DNA of 38,201 nucleotides. Source: an uncultured Lachnospiraceae bacterium (GTDB taxonomy: Bacteria > Bacillota > Clostridia > Lachnospirales > Lachnospiraceae). Under the pieces are notes generated by a model. It searched no databases. It had not been told where the DNA came from and saw nothing but the letters and a program-made list of their open reading frames with translations. Shown in pieces: positions 33,768 to 38,201 of the stretch. The position numbers and the translations under genes are program-made. The stretch lies in assembly GCA_902774125.1 (NCBI GenBank), contig CACYHD010000018.1, positions 1-38,201 of the forward strand, written 5' to 3'. The stretch's first letter is position 1. Every line of letters begins with the position of its first letter.

Positions 33768-35651
33768 TTAGTTTGTTCTAATACGTTTTTGTAACCAGTC
33801 ATTGTTGATAGGTACAAAATTAGTATCCTCAAAGTAAACTTTATGCCATACAAGGAACACATATACCGTCCAAATCTTACGGCTGTTATCAGCCTTTCCG
33901 GCTCTGTGCTCTTTCATGAGATTTTCAAGTATTTCTGTATCAAAATACTTTGCAGCAACATCTGAAGTAAGTGTCGCCAAAACTTTATCGTAATACTTGT
34001 CCTCCTTGAGCCATACTCTAATAGGAACAGGGAATCCCAGTTTCTTTTTGTTAGCTGTAGCCTCTGGAATATGACGCTTAGCTGCAATTCTGAATGCTCT
34101 CTTAGTTGCCTCTTTGTTACATCTCTGGTCGATAGGCAATGTCTTGGCATAATTGAACACATCGATATCCAAAAATGGAACTCTTGATTCTAGGCAATGT
34201 GCCATACTCATCTTGTCAGCCTTGAGCAAGATATCTCCCTGAAGCCAGAAATTAATATCTATATATTGCATCTTGGCGATATCATTAATGTCGCCAGCCT
34301 TAGCATAGTAAGGTGCCACAATTTCCATTGGACTCAAGTGAGTAAGCTTAGTTTTGAGAATGTTTTCTCTCTCCTTAACTGAGAACATATTGGCATTTCC
34401 AATAAATCGTTCCTCAACAGTTTTGCTTCCTCTAATAAAGAAATTTTTGCCCTTAATATTAGGAAGAATTGATGCGACCTTGGCATTGAACTTGCGAAGG
34501 AACTTAGGCAAATACTGATATTTTTTCAACGAAATTGGTTCGTGATAAATATTGTATCCACCGAAAAATTCATCAGCGCCCTCACCTGACAAAACAACCT
34601 TGATTTGTTCTGCAGCAACTTGATCAACGAAGTAAAGTGCTATACATGAAGGATCCGCCAAAGGCTCATCCATATAATACATAACAGATTCAATCGAATC
34701 AAAGTAATCATCACTATCTATGTTTTTGCTGTAATTCTTTTTGCCTAGCTCTTCTACTAAGCCCTCAGCATATTTTATTTCATTGTACTTGCTGTCCTTG
34801 TCCAAGAAACCAACAGTAAATGTCTTGTCGCCAGGAAACTCGGATACAACGTAACTTGAATCAACACCAGAAGACAACAGTGAGCCAACCTCAACGTCAG
34901 CAACCATATGAGCATCTACAGTGTCGCTTACAACTTCTTCTATGCGAGATACAGTCTCCTCCAAATCACTTGATTGTTTTGGTTCCATCAAAGGATCGAA
35001 ATATCTCTCAATCTCCATTTTGCCGTTTTTGTAAAACATATAGTGACCGGCAGGAAGTTTGAATATTCCCTTGAAAAATGTTTCAGGAAGAACTGAATAC
35101 TGAAAGCTCAAATACTGCTCAAGAGCTTCCTCATTAACTTCTTTTTTGATTCCTGGATATTCTAGAATAGACTTGATTTCGGAGCCAAAAACAAATGCAT
35201 TGTTTTGTGTTGAATAGTAAAAAGGCTTAATACCAAAATAATCTCTCGCTCCAAATAGAACTTCTTCCTTGGCATCCCAAATCACAAAAGCGAACATACC
35301 TCTTAACTTAGTAAGAAAGTCTGTACCATACTCCTCGTAACCATGAATCAAAACTTCAGTATCTGACTCGTTAGTAAATGTATGTCCTTTTTCTACAAGA
35401 TCCTTTTTGAGTTGGCGATAATTATAAATTTCGCCGTTAAAAACGATAGACAAGTCGCCAGTCTCATTGTACATTGGCTGAACACCGTGGCTAAGATCGA
35501 TAATACTTAGTCTTCTATGACCTAAGGCAACATCATTGTCTATATATGTTCCCTTATCATCTGGGCCTCGATGAGCAATTTTGTCCATCATATTGTCAAT
35601 TATTGTTTTTTTGTCATCTACATTACTTACAAAACCACAAATTCCACACAT
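33768..35651 (-). CDS. asnB: Glutamine-dependent amidotransferase AsnB (probable meso-DAP amidase-type)
   Basis: This 627-residue enzyme has an N-terminal glutaminase domain (MCGICGF with catalytic Cys2, then HRGPDDKG and FNGEIYNY) and an asparagine-synthase ATP-binding domain (PP-loop LLSSGVDSSYVVSEF near 260, LSGEGADEFFGGYNIYHEP, LLKADKMSMAHCLESRVPFLD). The tail KADNSRKIWTVYVFLVWH and the overall length match my recollection of Bacillus subtilis AsnB, which amidates meso-diaminopimelate in peptidoglycan precursors instead of making free asparagine. It lies 15 bases after murE and shares an operon with dapF. That supports the cell-wall role, but plain asparagine synthesis cannot be excluded from sequence. 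Confidence 0.88.
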   Translation of the reverse strand: MCGICGFVSNVDDKKTIIDNMMDKIAHRGPDDKGTYIDNDVALGHRRLSIIDLSHGVQPMYNETGDLSIVFNGEIYNYRQLKKDLVEKGHTFTNESDTEVLIHGYEEYGTDFLTKLRGMFAFVIWDAKEEVLFGARDYFGIKPFYYSTQNNAFVFGSEIKSILEYPGIKKEVNEEALEQYLSFQYSVLPETFFKGIFKLPAGHYMFYKNGKMEIERYFDPLMEPKQSSDLEETVSRIEEVVSDTVDAHMVADVEVGSLLSSGVDSSYVVSEFPGDKTFTVGFLDKDSKYNEIKYAEGLVEELGKKNYSKNIDSDDYFDSIESVMYYMDEPLADPSCIALYFVDQVAAEQIKVVLSGEGADEFFGGYNIYHEPISLKKYQYLPKFLRKFNAKVASILPNIKGKNFFIRGSKTVEERFIGNANMFSVKERENILKTKLTHLSPMEIVAPYYAKAGDINDIAKMQYIDINFWLQGDILLKADKMSMAHCLESRVPFLDIDVFNYAKTLPIDQRCNKEATKRAFRIAAKRHIPEATANKKKLGFPVPIRVWLKEDKYYDKVLATLTSDVAAKYFDTEILENLMKEHRAGKADNSRKIWTVYVFLVWHKVYFEDTNFVPINNDWLQKRIRTN

Positions 35652-35666
35652 ACTATACCTTCTTCT

Positions 35667-37139
35667 TTATAATAATGTCTTAATATTAGGTTCACTAATA
35701 ACTTCATTAATAAGTGTACGTTCATCCATAGGATACTTAACACCTTTGATTTCCTGATAATCCTCATGACCCTTTCCGGCCAAAACAATTACATCGCCGT
35801 CCTGAGCGTGCTCAATAGAATATCTAATTGCATCTTTTCTGTCAGGAATTGTCACATATTCGCCGTCTGCTTTCTTAATACCAACCAAAATATCATTGAT
35901 AATATCAAGAGGCTCCTCAAATCTAGGATTATCGCTAGTAACAATAGTAAAATCGGACAGCTTAGATGAAACCTCACCCATCTCAAATCGTCTATCCTTA
36001 CTTCTGTTACCGCCGCAACCAAAAATAGTTACAATTCTCTTAGGATTATATTTTTTGAGACTTGTAAGAAGACTTTCTAGACTCATTGCATTGTGAGCGT
36101 AATCGATCATAAATACAAATCTCTTAGAAACATCTACCAATTCAACGCGTCCCTTAACTTTTACATCCTCAAGGGAGCGTTCTATCAAACTTATATCATC
36201 TGTCATATGAGAGCATATTGCCACAGCACATAGACTGTTATAAACGCTAAAAATACCAGGAACATTTATTTCTACCGGCATATTTATCTTGCCACTCAAG
36301 TCATATGATACGCATAACTTACCAGGTTTTTGATAAAGCTTAACATTATCTGCTTTGTAGTCTGCATCGTTTTTGAGACCATAAGTTTCAACCTGACATG
36401 TTGCGCCTTGAAGCACGCGTTCTGTATGCTCATCATCTATATTAACAATAGCTTTTTTGCACTGCTTGAACAAAAGTGATTTGCACTCTAAGTAGTGATT
36501 AAAATCCTTATGTTCGTTAGGTCCAATATGATCCGGCTCTAGGTTAGTAAAAATGCCATAATCGAAGTTCACTCCGGCAACTCTATCAAGCATTAGTCCT
36601 TGAGATGAAACTTCCATGACAACGCACTTGAGTCCCTTCTCAACCATCTGAGCAAAATACTGATGAATCAAAAATGATTCTGGTGTTGTATTGTTAGCTT
36701 TGATGTGCTCATCACCAATAATTGTCTCAATTGTTCCAATAAGGCCAGTCTTAATGCCAGCGTTTTCTAGAACATTTCTAACCATATATGATGTTGTTGT
36801 CTTGCCCTTTGTTCCTGTAATTCCAATTGTAATAAGCTTTTCAGCAGGATTGCCAAAATAAGCAGCGCTCATATAAGCCAATGCTTTTCTTGTATTATCA
36901 ACCTTGATTACAGTGATGCCATCAACTTCAACGTCATCCTGAACAATAACACAACTTGCACCTTTGTCCTTAACATCTTGAACAAAGTTGTGCCCATCAA
37001 AGTTAGCACCTTTGATGCATACAAAAACATCATCTTTACCAACTTTTCTGTTGTCATTACACAAATGGTTGATTTCAACATCTACGTCACCACATACCAC
37101 TGTATAATCTAGTTTTTCTATCATTTGGGATAGTTTCAT
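35667..37139 (-). CDS. murE: UDP-MurNAc-L-Ala-D-Glu:meso-diaminopimelate ligase
   Basis: MurE adds the third amino acid to the peptidoglycan stem peptide in the cytoplasm. It has 490 residues. The N domain binds UDP (CIKGANFDGHNFV). The ATP loop is GITGTKGKTTTSYMV (109-115 core), followed by NNTTPESFLI and FTNLEPDHIG. The C-terminal third carries SDNPRFEEP, whose DNPR motif selects meso-DAP and not lysine. It starts 39 bases after dapF, which makes meso-DAP, and is followed by asnB. Confidence 0.95.
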   Translation of the reverse strand: MKLSQMIEKLDYTVVCGDVDVEINHLCNDNRKVGKDDVFVCIKGANFDGHNFVQDVKDKGASCVIVQDDVEVDGITVIKVDNTRKALAYMSAAYFGNPAEKLITIGITGTKGKTTTSYMVRNVLENAGIKTGLIGTIETIIGDEHIKANNTTPESFLIHQYFAQMVEKGLKCVVMEVSSQGLMLDRVAGVNFDYGIFTNLEPDHIGPNEHKDFNHYLECKSLLFKQCKKAIVNIDDEHTERVLQGATCQVETYGLKNDADYKADNVKLYQKPGKLCVSYDLSGKINMPVEINVPGIFSVYNSLCAVAICSHMTDDISLIERSLEDVKVKGRVELVDVSKRFVFMIDYAHNAMSLESLLTSLKKYNPKRIVTIFGCGGNRSKDRRFEMGEVSSKLSDFTIVTSDNPRFEEPLDIINDILVGIKKADGEYVTIPDRKDAIRYSIEHAQDGDVIVLAGKGHEDYQEIKGVKYPMDERTLINEVISEPNIKTLL

Positions 37140-37178
37140 ATTACACCTCTATTTCATTCAATCAACGAATTAATAGTT

Positions 37179-38009
37179 TTAGTTTTCTGCTTCAAAAACT
37201 GTAGTTGCAGGTCCTGTCATAAAAACTGTATCTTTTTCCAAATCATATTCGATAAACAGTTTTCCACCTAAAAGTTCAACTGTAACCTGGTTCTCTGTAA
37301 GGTCATTTAAGTAACAAGCTACTACTGCAGCACATGCTCCTGTACCACAAGCTAATGTCTCACCTGAACCTCTTTCCCAAACACGCATTTTTATATTGTT
37401 TCTGTCAACAATTTCAATAAACTCAGTGTTTACTCTGTTAGGGAAAATCTCATTGTTTTCAAACATTGGACCATAGTGCTCGATAGGAAAATCCTTCACA
37501 CTATCAACAAATGTAATACAGTGTGGGTTACCCATAGAAACACATGTAATCTTAAACTTAGTTCCGTCAATTTTTATTGTCTCATCAATAACCTGTTCTT
37601 TTTTGAACTCAACAGGAATTTGAGAAGCGTTTAGTATAGGAGATCCCATATCTACTCTAACGCTATCAACCTTGTCATCATCATTGACAGTTAAAACTAA
37701 TCTCTTTATACCAGAATCTGTCTCTATATTAATTATTTTTTTGTTAGTCATTTTGTGATCATATACATACTTGGCAACGCATCTGATACCATTGCCGCAC
37801 ATAGCTCCTCTAGAACCGTCAGCATTGTACATATCCATCTTGAAGTCAGCAACCTGAGATGGATTAACAATAATCAAGCCATCTGAACCAACGCCAAAAT
37901 GTCTATCACTTACTTGTTTGGCAAATAGTTCCGGATTTTCTAGTTCATATACAAATCCATTAACATATACATAATCATTTCCACAACCGTGCATTTTTGT
38001 AAATTTCAT
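37179..38009 (-). CDS. dapF: Diaminopimelate epimerase
   Basis: DapF converts LL-DAP to meso-DAP, the precursor of lysine and of the cell wall. It has 276 residues. The two catalytic cysteines are in NADGSRGAMCGNGIRC (Cys71) and GSGETLACGTGACA (about 220), with the N-terminal motif FTKMHGCGNDYVYV. GAGG precedes the ATG. It is the first gene of dapF-murE-asnB. The right end of a TnpB-type insertion element lies about 60 bases upstream, and no clear promoter was seen in the remaining gap, so its native promoter may have been displaced or supplied by the element. Confidence 0.95.
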   Translation of the reverse strand: MKFTKMHGCGNDYVYVNGFVYELENPELFAKQVSDRHFGVGSDGLIIVNPSQVADFKMDMYNADGSRGAMCGNGIRCVAKYVYDHKMTNKKIINIETDSGIKRLVLTVNDDDKVDSVRVDMGSPILNASQIPVEFKKEQVIDETIKIDGTKFKITCVSMGNPHCITFVDSVKDFPIEHYGPMFENNEIFPNRVNTEFIEIVDRNNIKMRVWERGSGETLACGTGACAAVVACYLNDLTENQVTVELLGGKLFIEYDLEKDTVFMTGPATTVFEAEN

Positions 38010-38070
38010 GATATACCTCGCAATTTATTTTTCAGCCTTGTTGGCTTATATATTAATTATCAAGTAATTA

Positions 38071-38180
38071 GTGACATGCTCCCACTACTTAAATCAATAT
38101 GGTTTTGAAGTAGGGGCTTCCTGCTCAATGACTCTTCTGAGCCAAGTATCAACAGGCTATCCTCGCGTGCCCCGCGATTC
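38071..38180 (-). ncRNA. TnpB omega-RNA (guide RNA scaffold)
   Basis: The 3' end of TnpB elements encodes an RNA whose scaffold folds into stems and whose guide is the host sequence just past the right end. Stems seen here on the minus strand are CGCG/CGCG, AGCC...GGCT, GCTCA/TGAGC and the terminal CCCCTACTT/AAGTAGTGGG hairpin. The guide would be the flanking 20 bases at 38070-38051 (TAATTACTTGATAATTAATA). The 5' limit is not known. Confidence 0.6.
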
Positions 38181-38201
38181 TTTTTTTATTTATCTCATTT
38201 A
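38149..38201 (-). CDS. tnpB: TnpB RNA-guided nuclease, C-terminal tail (partial)
   Basis: The frame entering from the window edge reads NEINKKRIAGHARIAC and stops at 38151-38149. AG-x-ARIAC recalls the tail found after the RuvC domain of many clostridial TnpB proteins. Further codons past the stop still look like that tail (AGSPYF), so the end may be shortened or decayed. Too little is present for certainty. Confidence 0.4.
   Translation of the reverse strand, partial: NEINKKRIAGHARIAC

Larger units (their letters stand above)
38071..38201 (-). mobile_element. Right end of an IS200/IS605-type TnpB element (truncated by window)
   Basis: The minus strand carries the conserved tail of TnpB-bearing elements: a CGCGGGGCACGCG hairpin, AGGATAGCCTGTTGATACTT, GCTCA/TGAGC, GGAAGCCCCTACTT and AAGTAGTGGGAGCATGTCAC. 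The likely right boundary is the GTCAC at 38075-38071. The rest of the element, including most of tnpB and any tnpA, lies beyond 38201. Identification is from pattern recall of these ends. Confidence 0.7.

Overview
The window is about 38 kb of low-GC bacterial chromosome. Gene families, gene order, Shine-Dalgarno sites of the AGGAGG type and consensus TTGACA/TATAAT promoters point to an anaerobic member of the Firmicutes (class Clostridia), most likely Lachnospiraceae. That assignment is inferred from gene content only. Every recognised gene except tmcAL is on the minus strand, so the operons read from high to low coordinates.

Layout by coordinate. 1-733: ylxM and the 5' part of ffh (SRP). 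827-8290: an accessory surface-structure cassette, with a 1952-residue fibro-slime/Cna-B adhesin ending in VPTG and a 371-residue Spy0128-like pilin ending in IPTG. Relics of a sortase and of another membrane-anchored protein lie upstream, and no intact sortase is present. 8288-16010: plsX-acpP-rnc-smc-ftsY-ilvA, in which smc is broken at its hinge. 16156-16338: rpmF. 16425-18630: pta-ackA. 18779-19993 (+): tmcAL. 20049-22520: a metallo-beta-lactamase-fold gene, an ACT-domain gene and a PFL/UPF0210 gene. 22579-24227: rsmD-coaD plus a coiled-coil gene. 24310-28242: a YhiN-like flavoprotein, cmk, ispH and an S1-domain protein. 28302-33471: a five-gene biotin-dependent, sodium-translocating decarboxylase/transcarboxylase operon. 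33768-38009: dapF-murE-asnB, a diaminopimelate/peptidoglycan operon. 38071-38201: the right end of an IS200/IS605-type TnpB element with its omega-RNA, cut by the window edge.

How the genes work together. Ffh, FtsY and YlxM serve co-translational membrane targeting. PlsX and AcpP start phospholipid and fatty-acid synthesis. Pta and AckA make ATP and acetate from acetyl-CoA, and TmcAL next door uses acetate to modify tRNA-Met. The decarboxylase operon can couple decarboxylation to a sodium gradient. DapF makes meso-DAP, MurE adds it to the muropeptide, and the AsnB at the operon end resembles the Bacillus AsnB that amidates meso-DAP.

The points most worth a second look are the TnpB omega-RNA end beside dapF, the roughly 80-base deletion with frameshift at the SMC hinge, the pilus cassette with a decayed sortase inserted between ftsY and ylxM, and the likely peptidoglycan-amidating AsnB. 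No tRNA or rRNA gene and no CRISPR array was seen.
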